Source of the DNA: Streptomyces sp. Ncost-T10-10d
GTDB lineage: Bacteria; Actinomycetota; Actinomycetes; Streptomycetales; Streptomycetaceae
NCBI RefSeq assembly: GCF_900091955.1
Contig: NZ_FMDF01000004.1
Coordinates: 1-33,436 of the forward strand
Reading direction: 5' to 3'
DNA length: 33,436 nt
The notes beneath the pieces are model-generated. The model had not been told where the DNA came from, did no database searches, and saw only the letters and a program-made list of their open reading frames with translations. Position 1 is the first letter of the stretch, and each line of letters begins with the position of its first letter. Below, piece by piece: positions 22,651 through 32,832 of this stretch. Both the position numbers and the translations under genes were made by a program.

Positions 22651-22658
22651 CGTATGCG
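22651..22658. repeat. 8-bp target-site duplication, right (CGTATGCG)
   Basis: Right copy of the duplication flanking the IS1182 element; identical to 20812-20819. Confidence 0.85.
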
Positions 22659-23110
22659 GCCATCCAGACGGGCAGCTTCCCGTCCTTGATCCACGGGATC
22701 CGCAGCGCCTTGCCGTCGACAGTTGCCTCACGGCCCTCGGCGAGGTCGCGGATGACGTCGATGGCCTCGCCGAGCCGGGCCAGGGTGTTGGGGGCGCGGC
22801 CCGCGACCCGCATCGCGGAGTCGCCGCGCCCGATGCCGCAGACGGTGCGGTTGCCGAACATGTCGTTGAGGGTGGCGAAGGTGGAGGCGGTCACCTCCCA
22901 GGTGCGGGTGCCCGGGTTGGTGACCATGGGGCCTACGACGAGGTGTTCGGTGTGTTCGAGGATCTGGCTGTAGATGACGAACGGCTCCTGCCAGAGCACC
23001 GCCGAGTCGAAGGTCCAGCCGTAGCGGAAGCCGTTGCGCTCGGCGCGGCGCATCAGGCCGACGACGGACGAGGCGGGCGGGTCGGTCTGGAGGACGAGTC
23101 CGAAGTCCAT
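22651..23110 (-). pseudogene. F420-dependent LLM oxidoreductase, N-terminal half (split by IS1182)
   Basis: Starts MDFGLVLQTDPPASSVVGLMRRAERNGFRYGWTFDSAVLWQEPFVIYSQILEHTEHLVVGPMVTNPGTRTWEVTASTFATLNDMFGNRTVCGIGRGDSAMRV, the N-terminal half of a TIGR03842-like oxidoreductase. It runs to WMAAY, where the IS1182 element cuts it; a stop inside the IS follows after DSAA. AGGAG precedes the ATG by 8 nt. It lies 11 bp after the original stop of the hydantoinase gene, so both formed one operon. This pairing is common in actinomycete pyrimidine or hydantoin degradation clusters. Confidence 0.85.
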
Positions 23111-23121
23111 GACGGGTGCTC

Positions 23122-24512
23122 CTAGTCCAGGTACTGACAGGTGGCGCGCGGGGTGTACATTCCGTGACCGGCCCGGCCGGTGAACTTCCGTCCGTCGATG
23201 ACGACTTCACCGCGCGAGAGAACCGTTTCTACCCGGCCGGTGATGCGCTTCCTTCATACGCCGAGTAGTCCACGTTCATGTGATGGGTCTCGGCGGAGAT
23301 GGCCTGCTCGGCGTGCGGATCGTAGATGACGATGTCGGCGTCGGAACCCGGCGCGATGGTGCCCTTCTTCGGGTAGAGGCCGAACATCCGGGCCGGGGAG
23401 GCGCAGGCGATCTCGATCCAGCGGCGGCGGCTGATGTGCCCGTCGACGACGGCCTGGTGGAGGAGGTCCATACGGTTCTCCACCCCCGGCAGCCCGTTCG
23501 GGATCTTCGAGAAGTCCCCGCGTCCCAGCTCCTTCTGGCCGCGGAAGCAGAACGGGCAGTGGTCGGTGGAGACCACCTGGAGGTCATTGGTCCGCAGCCC
23601 CCGCCAGAGCGCCGCCTGGTGTTCGCGGGGGCGCAGCGGGGTGGAGCAGACGTACTTCGCGCCCTGGAAGTCGGGCTCCTCCAGGTTGTCGGTGGAGAGG
23701 AAGAGGTACTGCGGGCAGGTCTCGCCGAAGACGGGCAGGCCCTTGTCCCGGGCGGCGGCCAGCTCGGCCACGGCTTCCTCGGCGGAGACGTGAACCGCGT
23801 AGAGCGGGGAGCCGGCCACCCGGGCAAGCTGGATGGCACGGTGGGTGGCCTCGGCCTCCAGGAGGACCTTGCGGACCTCGCCGTGGTGGCGGGGGTCGGT
23901 CTCCCCGCGCGCCAGGGCCTGTTCGATGAGGACGTCGATCGCGATGCCGTTCTCAGCGTGCATCATGATCAGCCCGCCGTTGCCGGAGGCCCGCTGCATG
24001 GCACGCAGGATCTGCCCGTCATCCGAATAGAAGACCCCCGGATACGCCATAAACAATTTGAACGAACTAACGCCTTCTTCGACGAGTCCGTCCATTTCCT
24101 TGAGTGTGTGTTCATTGACGTCCGACACGATCATGTGGAATGCGTAATCGATCGCACATTTTCCATCGGCCTTGGCATACCAGGCGTCCAATCCCGCCCG
24201 GAGCGAATGCCCTTGTGACTGCACCGCGAAATCAATGATCGTCGTCGTCCCACCCCAGGCTGCGGCTCGCGTCCCGGTCTCGAACGTGTCCGACGCGAAG
24301 GTGCCACCGAACGGCAGCTCCATATGCGTGTGCGCGTCGACCCCACCCGGGATCACATACTTCTGGGAGGCATCAATCACGCGATCGGCAGTCCAGTCCT
24401 GGCTACCCGCGGTCGCCATCGCCACGACACGGCCGTTCTCGATCAGAACATCCGCGTGCAACTCTTCGGCAGCAGTAATCACAAGGCCACCGGTAATGAG
24501 AGTTCGAGTCAT
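23122..24512 (-). pseudogene. hydA: Hydantoinase/dihydropyrimidinase with a 1-nt frameshift near the 3' end
   Basis: Cyclic amidohydrolase that opens dihydropyrimidine or hydantoin rings, in the cytosol. From ATG 24512 it reads MTRTLITGGLVITAAEELHADVLIENGRVV. The metal-binding GGVDAHTHMELPFGG follows, then VSSFKLFMAYPGVFYSDD with the Lys that is usually carboxylated, MMHAENG, YAVHVS, and VVSTDHCPFCF with the catalytic Asp. The current frame stops at 23229 after SAYEGSASPAG. One base is missing at about 23256: the next frame continues KRITGRVETVLSRGEVVIDGRKF to RATCQYLD and a TAG at 23122-23124. The truncated protein lacks about 40 C-terminal residues, which matter for oligomerisation in this family. 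A sequencing error is possible. Confidence 0.85.
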
Positions 24513-24553
24513 GTCTGAGAAATCCCTTCCCCTCGCAATGCGGGACTCGGAGG

Positions 24554-24600
24554 GCCGCCGACCGGAACGCCGTAATGAAGGCGGTGTACCGGTCGGCGGC
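24554..24600. promoter_or_regulatory. 12-bp inverted repeat upstream of hydantoinase
   Basis: GCCGCCGACCGG (24554-24565) and CCGGTCGGCGGC (24589-24600) are perfect arms around 23 nt. The site lies about 45 bp upstream of the hydantoinase start. It may be an operator or a leader hairpin. Confidence 0.5.
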
Positions 24601-24690
24601 AGAAGCCAGTGCGACGCCAGCAACCCACGCCGCTATGCCTTGCGTCGTTCACCCCGCGACACGGGTGCACGCGGCGTCCGCACCCACTAG

Positions 24691-26369
24691 CCTCGCCGTT
24701 TCGTTTGGGTACGGCGGCTGTTGGGGCGGAAACGCGAAAGTGCCTTCCTGACCTGGGACGATGAACCTTGCTGAGGGGTTCTGTCGGTCCAGGCGGAGGG
24801 CACTTTCTACGTGCAGGCTATCGGGTTGCGTCCCAAGATCCAGGTCAGTGCAGATGGTTCGGGGGTGGTCGGTCATGCCGGGGCACGGTTACTGGCTGAT
24901 CTCGCTGATGCCACCGGGCTCACCGCCGCGTACTCCACCGCGCTCAGGCCGCTTCGGCCGCGCGGGACTGGGCATGATCCGGGCCGGATCGCCACCGACC
25001 TGGCGGTGATGCTCGCCGACGGCGGTGAGGCCATCGCGGACCTGGCCGTACTGCGGGACCAGGTAGGGGTGTTCGGTTCGGTCGCCTCGACACCGACGGC
25101 CTGGCGACTGCTCGCCGACACCGACGAGAGGACACTGGATTCTCTGCGCTCGGCGCGTGCCCAAGCTCGGGAAGTCGCCTGGATGCAGGCCGCCGAGCAA
25201 GGCGAGGGCATACCCGCAGTCCGGGCCGCGGGACGTATTCTGCCCGGGCTGGTCCTGGACCTCGACGCCACGCTGATCACCTGCCACTCCGAGAAGGAGC
25301 AGGCCGCACCCACCTATAAAGGCGGCTTCGGCTTCCACCCGCTGCTGTGCTTCCTGGCCAACACCGGCGAGGCACTGTCGGGCCGACTGCGTCCTGGAAA
25401 CGCCGGTGCCAACACCGCGAGCGACCACATCACGGTGTTCGACCAGGCATTCGCGCAAATCCCCGACGCGCATCGGCACGGCACCGACGTCCTCGTCCGC
25501 ACCGACAGTGCCGGATCCGCGAAAGCCTTCCTCGCCCACGTCCGCGACGTGCGGAAACGAGGAATCCGTACCTTCTTCTCGGTCGGATACGCCATCACCG
25601 AGCCGGTCCGCCGCGCTGTCCGGGCCATGCCCGACCGCCTCTGACATCCCGCCCTTAACCAGGACGGGACTCTGCGTGATGGCGCCGAGGTCGCCGAGCT
25701 GACCGGCATGGTCGATCTGGACGGCTACCCGGCCGGCACCCGCATCATCGTGCGCCGAGAGCGGCCGCACCCCGGAGCCCAGCTGTCCCTGTTCGACCAG
25801 GACGAAGGCCTACGGCATCAGGTGTTCCTCACCGACACCCCGTACTCCGGTGGCGGTTCCGCCCAGTTCCTGGAGGTCCGCCACCGCGGACATGCCACTG
25901 TCGAGGACCACATCCGGTGCGGCAAGACCACCGGATTCGGCCGCTTCCCCCTCCCGCGACTTCGGCATCAACGCCGTCTGGCTCGAACTCAGCCTCGCCG
26001 CGATCGACCTGCTCGCCTGGACCCGTGTCCTCCTCCTGGACGGGGAGCTGGCCACCGCCGAGCCCAAGAAACTCCGCTACCGGCTACTGCACGTCGCCGC
26101 CCGCCTCACCCGCGGCGGCCGACGCCTCCACCTGCGGATATCGGCGACCTGGCCCTGGAGACACGAACTGGCCACGGCCTTCCACCGCCTCGCCGCACTG
26201 CCCCGACCCGCCAGCTGACCGGCAAACCCCCGTCCGCCCACGACCCGAAAGAACCCGGAGAACCCGACCACCGCGCCGGGACTCCGACCTGCCCAAGCAC
26301 CGAAATCACGTCGGCCACCCAACACTTGGCGATCAGCGACGCCGCCTCAGCCCAACCGAAACGGCGAGG
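24691..26369 (+). mobile_element. IS1380-family element, decayed, about 1.68 kb
   Basis: The left end CCTCGCCGTTTCGTTTGGG (24691 on) matches the reverse complement of the right end near 26351-26369 with one mismatch. The ends enclose one transposase gene. The flanks CTAG and CTAA do not form a perfect target duplication. The transposase has two lesions, so the element is inactive on its own. Confidence 0.85.
24811..26218 (+). pseudogene. IS1380-family transposase, broken twice
   Basis: Starts at GTG 24811 (VQAIGLRPKIQVSADGSGVVGHAGARLLADLADATGL). It continues with LVLDLDATLITCHSEKEQAAPTYKGGFGFHPLLCFLANTGEALSGRLRPGNAGANTASDH, the DDE_Tnp_1 core with catalytic Asp. At 25642 an in-frame TGA stands where Trp is expected (PDRL-W-HPALNQDG), and the same frame continues. 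At 25947-25951 a run of five C instead of four shifts the frame; the rest (RDFGINAVWLELSLAAIDLLAWTRVLLLDGELATAEPKKLRYRLLHVAARL) is in the next frame. An intact copy would have about 468 residues. Confidence 0.88.
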
Positions 26370-26621
26370 CTAAGCACCGAGCCCCTCCCACCTTCAAAGG
26401 CTCGATTTCTGCATAGTTGAGCCCAGCCGACAGCACCACCGCACATCTCGCAGTGCAGTCGCATCAGGCACCGATCCATCTCGCTGGCCTCCCCACCTGT
26501 ACACCTCGACACTGCACCCTCCACGCAAGAAGCGGCGAACGAACTGAGGCATCGCCAGCCTCCTTCAGCGGCTACCACGGGCCGCCCGCGCCAGCATTTC
26601 CAGCGGCGATTCGAGCAGGAG
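26370..26621. other. Short spacer between IS1380 and the conflict operon
   Basis: No gene or strong hairpin was recognised. It is the 3' flank of the minus-strand operon; a terminator is expected but not evident. Confidence 0.4.
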
Positions 26622-29600
26622 CTAAATTCCAAGATGCTCCCGAATCAATTCGCGCAACGCGCGGCCATCGATTAGCTGAATTTTGTCGGAGTTTTCGGCA
26701 AATTCGATGCCGGCTTTTGAGAACGTGCCATTCGTGACGATTATTCCCTTGCGGGCATCCCTGTCACGCACGGACCGAGAGAGGTCACGGATCACCTCGT
26801 ATGCAACTTCTCTTCGGGTATGCTTGACCTGCACGAGACTAATTTGACCGGCGACTCGATGAGTTATCACTCCATCGATTCCTGCATTCCGTCTCGCGTC
26901 AATAGCGACCCGCCCTTCATTCATCAAGTTGAGGAGATGCAGAACCAACTCCTCAAATCGGATTGGATCCATCGCATCCAAATCAAGAACACGACCCGGG
27001 TCGGAAATCGCACGCGTCACAAATGGATCCCATACGCGAATAACATTGTCATACCCGATGGTGGCGAGAAGGCTATGCCGCTCGACCCTATCAATGGCTG
27101 CCATAGCCAATACTTTTTGCGGCCGAATGATGAACAGTTCGCTGGGAACAGCGGTCTTAGAATTAAGGTTCCACAGCCGCACAGCACCGCTATAGTCGGC
27201 CGTTACCAGGCAGCGCCGTCCAGCGGGATCAACAAGGGCAGTCATAGCCCGTCCGGGGTATCCACCAGTCCACAAGGTATTGCCGACTGGAGTTCCATCC
27301 ACAGCGTCCCGAATTTGCAACCTCCCACTGTAATCCGTGAAGGCAAGACGCGGGGGCTCGTCCGCCTCTACAAATTCCGTCATGGACAGCACACCTTTTC
27401 GAATATCGTACCGAACGCCGCTAAAACTTCCGTCGGCCGATCCCCAAAGATGCACCTCCCCGCCATGGTTGGTAGTCGCAAGGAGCGGGGATCTCGCAGG
27501 CAGCGGGACGGCGGCAATTGCCGCGATTCCAGGCTCTTGCACCGTAAATGATTCGCCTACCATAGAGCCCGCCTCCGGGTCCCACGTTCGCACTTTTCCA
27601 TCCGGTCGACTGTAAGTGGCAAGATACGTCCGGCCGTCGAGGGCAGGAACAGACGCCATTGCAACGACACCGCCGGGGACCAGAAATGAAAAACGCTCTG
27701 CTACCGTCTGCCGCCGTGCACTCAAAGAAGCCAGAGAACCGGTATTGGCTGTTTCCCCTGCAAACTCGCTCTCAAGGAACTCGCCGGGTACGTGAATGAC
27801 CGTGGCGCGTCTCTTGGCGCTGTCCGGGAAGCTGTCTGCCCAGAAAATGGACCGAGCGGTGCCCACCACGAGGACTGCCGCCTGCAGGCTGTCGTACTGA
27901 GCGGCGCTGATGTTCCCGAACCGCTCCAAGTCGTCCAGCCACACCACCGTCCGCGGGCCGATTAGCGAAACGCCCTCCCGAAGATCCTCGGCTGTAGGGG
28001 GTGCCCACAGAACCCACCCGTCCGGCAGATTACGCACAGCCTCCCATGCCGAGCGTGTCTTCCCTGCACCCTCATCCCCCACGAGAACGACGAACGTGGG
28101 CTCCCCCGCGTCGGCTCCACGGACGATGTCCCGCAACCGCGCGTCGTACTCGCGCTCCACATAGGTGGGGAACTGAACCGGCAAGTTGCCCACGGGCGTT
28201 GCCATGTGTACGCCGAGCTGCAACGGTCGCGTCTCCGCCATTGGCGTCACCCGTGGCAGGGCGGACTCAGCGAAGGGCATCGCGCCCGGGCCGATGCTCC
28301 GCTCTCCCGTCCCGCCGGCTGTCGTACGCGTCGCCGGGAAGTCACCGCCCGATCCTCCTGCGAGCCGTTCGACGTAGTCCGCAACCTCGCGCCGGACCAG
28401 CTCCTGAACAGCAGTGATGTCATGGCGGAGTTGAGCGCCCAACAATGCCTCGCGCACACCAGGTAGGAAGTGGAACTCGAAGCGCGCCATGTCGAACGTG
28501 CCGTGTCCGTCCTGCCAACCTTCCAAGAGCCCGCCCAGCGCTACCTCCGCGAGATGGCCGTGCTTCGAGTGCGGCAGCATGGCCCGGCGTACGAGTGTCA
28601 TCACGGGAAGGGTCAGCGGTACTGCGGACAGATAGCCCGCCAACTCCTGGGCAACGGGTGACGCGCTCTCCTGGAAACGGCGCAGGGCCCGCTTTGCATC
28701 AGGATCCGGGGCAGCAGCAAGCGCCGGAGCGGCCGCCGACTCAATGCCCGTGCCCGTCCGGTCGATTGTCAGGCACGAAAGCCTGCTCCACCGGCCCTCG
28801 CCCGCGACGAGCGACGCCAGCGCACCCAGCCCCGACGGGGACGCCTCCACCATCGGGATCGCGATGCTGCCCGCGAGCCCCGCCCGGACCCGGCTTCTGG
28901 AGCTCAGCCTGGAACTCCCACCCTGCCGAGCTGCCTGGGCCAAGCGCCACGATACGTTCGGGGCCGCCGGCCGCGCGGCCCGTACAACCACACCCTCCGG
29001 GGCCACCGCACCCCGGGTCCACAGACGCCGCGGCAGCACGTTTAGGAGGGCCAGTGGGTTGTGTGCCACCCACTGGCGCAGGACTGCTTGGAGGCTGGTA
29101 CCGCTCCAGCCCCCCGCTACCGTGTCCGTGACGACCAGTACCAGCCGGTGTCCGGACGGATCGGAGACTTCTTGAGGGCGACGGGAATCGCCCCCGTTTG
29201 CCCGTGCGACAGTCGGTATGCCTCCTACCTCAGTACCGCTCAGGAACCACAGGCGGACGTCTCGGAAGATGCCAGTCTGCGCAAACGTGCGGCACAGCTC
29301 GCTGACCAGGTCGTGCCAGAGCAACATCGAATGATGTGTGTCGATGACCAGGGCCAAGTCGAGCCAGCGGCCGCGCTGCGGCTTCAGTATCGGCACCACC
29401 ATGCCTTGCTCAACGCTGCTGTCGACGCTGAGCTCCTCGTCCAACTCAGTCGTGTTGACGGCGGGTACCGTCTGGCGGCCAAGTGGACGCAGCGCCCTCA
29501 TAACACCGAGGGGGTCCTCCAGGGCCATCGCCCGCCGTACCAGGACGGCTTCGCCTCGCCGAGTATCCGGATCGACAGCACGCGCGTCGTCCTCGAGCGT

Positions 29601-29825
29601 GGCGCTGTAGTACCGTTCGCTGGCCTGAGACCCACCATCACCTCGATCCGGATTGCTCGGCGACGCGGTCCCCTGTTCGACACTGTCCGGCTGTTGTTCG
29701 TCGCCCGTGTTGTCCCGGCTCCCCGCGGCGCCTATGCGCGCGGCCAGCCACAGGATGTCCGCCAACTCCTCATGGGCGGCGTCGGCACCTGATTCGACCA
29801 GCGCTGCCAGCAGTTCCTCGATCAC
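26622..29825 (-). CDS. SAV_2336/vWA-like - P-loop NTPase - WD repeat - Mrr nuclease protein
   Basis: 1067 residues from GTG 29825. Residues 1-110 are a variable helical start (EELADILWLAARIG). About 140-480 is the SAV_2336 region: a vWA-like fold (RGRWLDLALVIDTHHSM, HRLVLVVTD) with a degenerate metal site. About 575-700 is a P-loop NTPase (Walker A GDEGAGKT 583-590, Walker B TVVWLDD 626-632). About 715-945 has WD-type blades ending VRTWDP, VHLWGS, VRLWNL and IRVWDP. About 950-1067 is an Mrr-type endonuclease domain with Asp984 in GIDGV and Gln-x-Lys in LVQVKH (999-1001). It is the last gene of the operon, 10 nt after MoxR. The likely role is an NTP-gated effector that cuts DNA. The 3' half is less GC-rich than the 5' half. 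Confidence 0.85.
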   Translation of the reverse strand: MIEELLAALVESGADAAHEELADILWLAARIGAAGSRDNTGDEQQPDSVEQGTASPSNPDRGDGGSQASERYYSATLEDDARAVDPDTRRGEAVLVRRAMALEDPLGVMRALRPLGRQTVPAVNTTELDEELSVDSSVEQGMVVPILKPQRGRWLDLALVIDTHHSMLLWHDLVSELCRTFAQTGIFRDVRLWFLSGTEVGGIPTVARANGGDSRRPQEVSDPSGHRLVLVVTDTVAGGWSGTSLQAVLRQWVAHNPLALLNVLPRRLWTRGAVAPEGVVVRAARPAAPNVSWRLAQAARQGGSSRLSSRSRVRAGLAGSIAIPMVEASPSGLGALASLVAGEGRWSRLSCLTIDRTGTGIESAAAPALAAAPDPDAKRALRRFQESASPVAQELAGYLSAVPLTLPVMTLVRRAMLPHSKHGHLAEVALGGLLEGWQDGHGTFDMARFEFHFLPGVREALLGAQLRHDITAVQELVRREVADYVERLAGGSGGDFPATRTTAGGTGERSIGPGAMPFAESALPRVTPMAETRPLQLGVHMATPVGNLPVQFPTYVEREYDARLRDIVRGADAGEPTFVVLVGDEGAGKTRSAWEAVRNLPDGWVLWAPPTAEDLREGVSLIGPRTVVWLDDLERFGNISAAQYDSLQAAVLVVGTARSIFWADSFPDSAKRRATVIHVPGEFLESEFAGETANTGSLASLSARRQTVAERFSFLVPGGVVAMASVPALDGRTYLATYSRPDGKVRTWDPEAGSMVGESFTVQEPGIAAIAAVPLPARSPLLATTNHGGEVHLWGSADGSFSGVRYDIRKGVLSMTEFVEADEPPRLAFTDYSGRLQIRDAVDGTPVGNTLWTGGYPGRAMTALVDPAGRRCLVTADYSGAVRLWNLNSKTAVPSELFIIRPQKVLAMAAIDRVERHSLLATIGYDNVIRVWDPFVTRAISDPGRVLDLDAMDPIRFEELVLHLLNLMNEGRVAIDARRNAGIDGVITHRVAGQISLVQVKHTRREVAYEVIRDLSRSVRDRDARKGIIVTNGTFSKAGIEFAENSDKIQLIDGRALRELIREHLGI

Positions 29826-29835
29826 CGAAGGGTCC

Positions 29836-30866
<1,031 letters not shown>

Positions 30867-30870
<4 letters not shown>

Positions 30871-32832
30871 GACAGCGGCCGCCTTTCAGGTACGCGTTCG
30901 GGGTCGTCCCACATCAGTGCCAAGGGGAGCGAGGACCGTCGTATCCCCTCGGCAGATGCTCCGGGCAAGGGAATCCGCAGCATCCTCAGCAAGGCGGGCA
31001 GGCGGCCGACATCCATTCGGTCTGCGCCTGTAAGCGCGGCCACCAGCCCACCCTGGGCCTGCGCCGCGTGTCCGCGGCGTGGCCAAACGGCAATAGGCAC
31101 ACCGGCGTCCAGCACGGCGTCGAGCGTGTCCATCAGGCGCTGCTCGGAGACTTCAGCCAGCACGCAAACCGGCGGTTCAGTGGCTTGCAGGAACACGCCG
31201 AGGGCCTCACTGACGTCGCCGTCACCCAGCTCGTGCACGGCTTTCGGGTCATGCCCGCCATGGGCCTTGAACCATTGCCACTTGCGCCGCCAGGACTCCC
31301 CTGCCACGCCATCGCGCTCATCGGGGCAACGCACCAGGACCTCGTAGTGGCAGCCGAGTTCGATCTCCTTGCCTCGCCTCCCGATGGGCAGCCCCCAACA
31401 CTCGAACTCCTCCTCCAGCAGCCCGTAAGGCACATGGAATTCGATGCGCACCGTCTCACCAGCATGATCCGCGAGCAGTTGTTCGGCCAGGCGGTCCTGC
31501 ACCTCCGTCATAGCCAACGGCCGGTCCGACTCCCAAACGGCTTCGAAGACGCCTTCTCGGTAGAGCCACATCCGTACCCAGTGAGCGCCCTCGCTTTCGG
31601 TGTCCTCCGTGAGCCGCACATGCAGACCCGCGGGTTCCGGATCTGGCTCGGGAGGGGCGGGGACGGCTGCCGAGCCAAGGCGTTCGCGGGTGTCGTCGAC
31701 CCAGGCGTCAGCTGCTTCAGCCCATGTCGACTCGATGGAGCATGCGGCGAGATAGCGAATAAAGGGCAGCGTCAGCGGCATGTCCCGCTTCCTGCCCTGT
31801 CGGGCGTCAAGGTCATGGGCGATAGCCATCAGCCCGCCGGGCGGCAGGCCACGGTGAGCGGGAACGGCGCAGCCAGTGATGTCGAAAGCCCAGCGGTAGG
31901 CGTCGTGCGTATGGGCGGGCGCCCCACGTCCATGCAAAAGCGGTCCGAGTTCCTTCCAGGCGAACTGGTCGAGACGCGGAGCTCCGTGTCCCGCCAAGTC
32001 CGGATCGGTCCAGCGATCGCCGAAGATCGTAGAGCCGCTCCAGTCGCGGTCAATGACGAATTGCGGGTGCTGCCAAGCGAGCCCCCTGGTCCGCAACAGT
32101 TGGAAGTCGGCCTGTAAGGAGCGGGCGATACCGACGAGGCCATGCACACTCTGGTCCAGGGTGCTCTCGCTGAGCCGACGCATCAGGACGTCGGTAAACT
32201 GGCCGGCGCCCCGGTCGGCAAGGTTCTGCGCGACCTCGCCAGCGTGTGAGGCGTAGAGCGTGAACTGGCGGCGCCTTGGGTCCGACGGGCGTGCCCCGTA
32301 CCCCTTCTCGCCGAAGGCAAGCTTGCTTGCTTGCTGCACGGGCGTCGACCCGGCAGGCGTCACCAATGGCTATCTGTCGGCGGAAGCGTCCGTCGCCCGG
32401 CCCTGCGCCCTTCCACCAACGCAGCGCCGCCTCCAAGTTAAGATGCGCAGTCCAGTCACGGGTGGCGTCCGAGTACGGGAGGAGCATCTGGTGGGTCTGG
32501 TCGAGGTAGCCGTGTCCGGCCCAGTAGATCCACAACAGATCCCCGTCACGTGTGGGAAGCTCCTTGAAGAGGATCCGCTCGACATTCTCCTGGGTCGGCA
32601 AGAGGTAGTTATGCCACGATATTTCCTGCTGGTTCCGTTCCAGAGGTGAGAGCAGTAGGTTCACCTGGTTGTCCGGGACACCCGCAGGACCGGTGAGCCA
32701 CTCGGCGAACCGTACGGCGTCGCGGGCAGCGCCGGGCAGATCCCACTGATGGCTTATGCCGTACGACTCGATGCCTACGACAAGTGCGAAGACACGGCGT
32801 GGGTCAATCCGTTCGTGTCCGTCGGCGGTCAC
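30867..32832 (-). pseudogene. Caspase-like protease fused to VMAP domain, split by a 4-nt repeat frameshift
   Basis: The first frame starts at GTG 32832: VFALVVGIESYGISHQWDLPGAARDAVRFAEWL, with catalytic His107 in YWAGHGYLD and Cys160 in IAIGDACR, a C14 caspase. It goes out of frame at about 32325 and would end at 32050. The second frame (to 30867) continues the caspase (LAFGEKGYG, RRQFTLYASHAGEVAQNLADRGAGQFTDVLMRRL). It then holds the VMAP region: RIEFHVPYGLLEEEFECWGLPIG, SWRRKWQWFKAHG, GVPIAVWPRRG, GRLPALLRMLR. Deleting one AAGC from the three-copy tract at 32321-32334 joins both into 653 residues. The catalytic pair lies before the break. The start overlaps the hydrolase stop (GTGA). Confidence 0.85.
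32321..32334. repeat. Tetranucleotide tract (GCTT)3GC at the caspase-VMAP frame break
   Basis: The plus strand reads GCTTGCTTGCTTGC (AAGC units on the coding strand). Three units give the broken frame; two give an uninterrupted caspase-VMAP frame (ARAASKLAFGEKG). Slippage at such a tract would switch the protein on and off. Confidence 0.8.

Noticed and set aside
24687..26374. Target-site duplication of the IS1380 element
   Set aside because: Flanks CTAG and CTAA differ, so no exact duplication could be supported.
30886..32117. Plus-strand frames opposite the caspase-VMAP gene
   Set aside because: Shadows; the minus frame carries the recognised domains.
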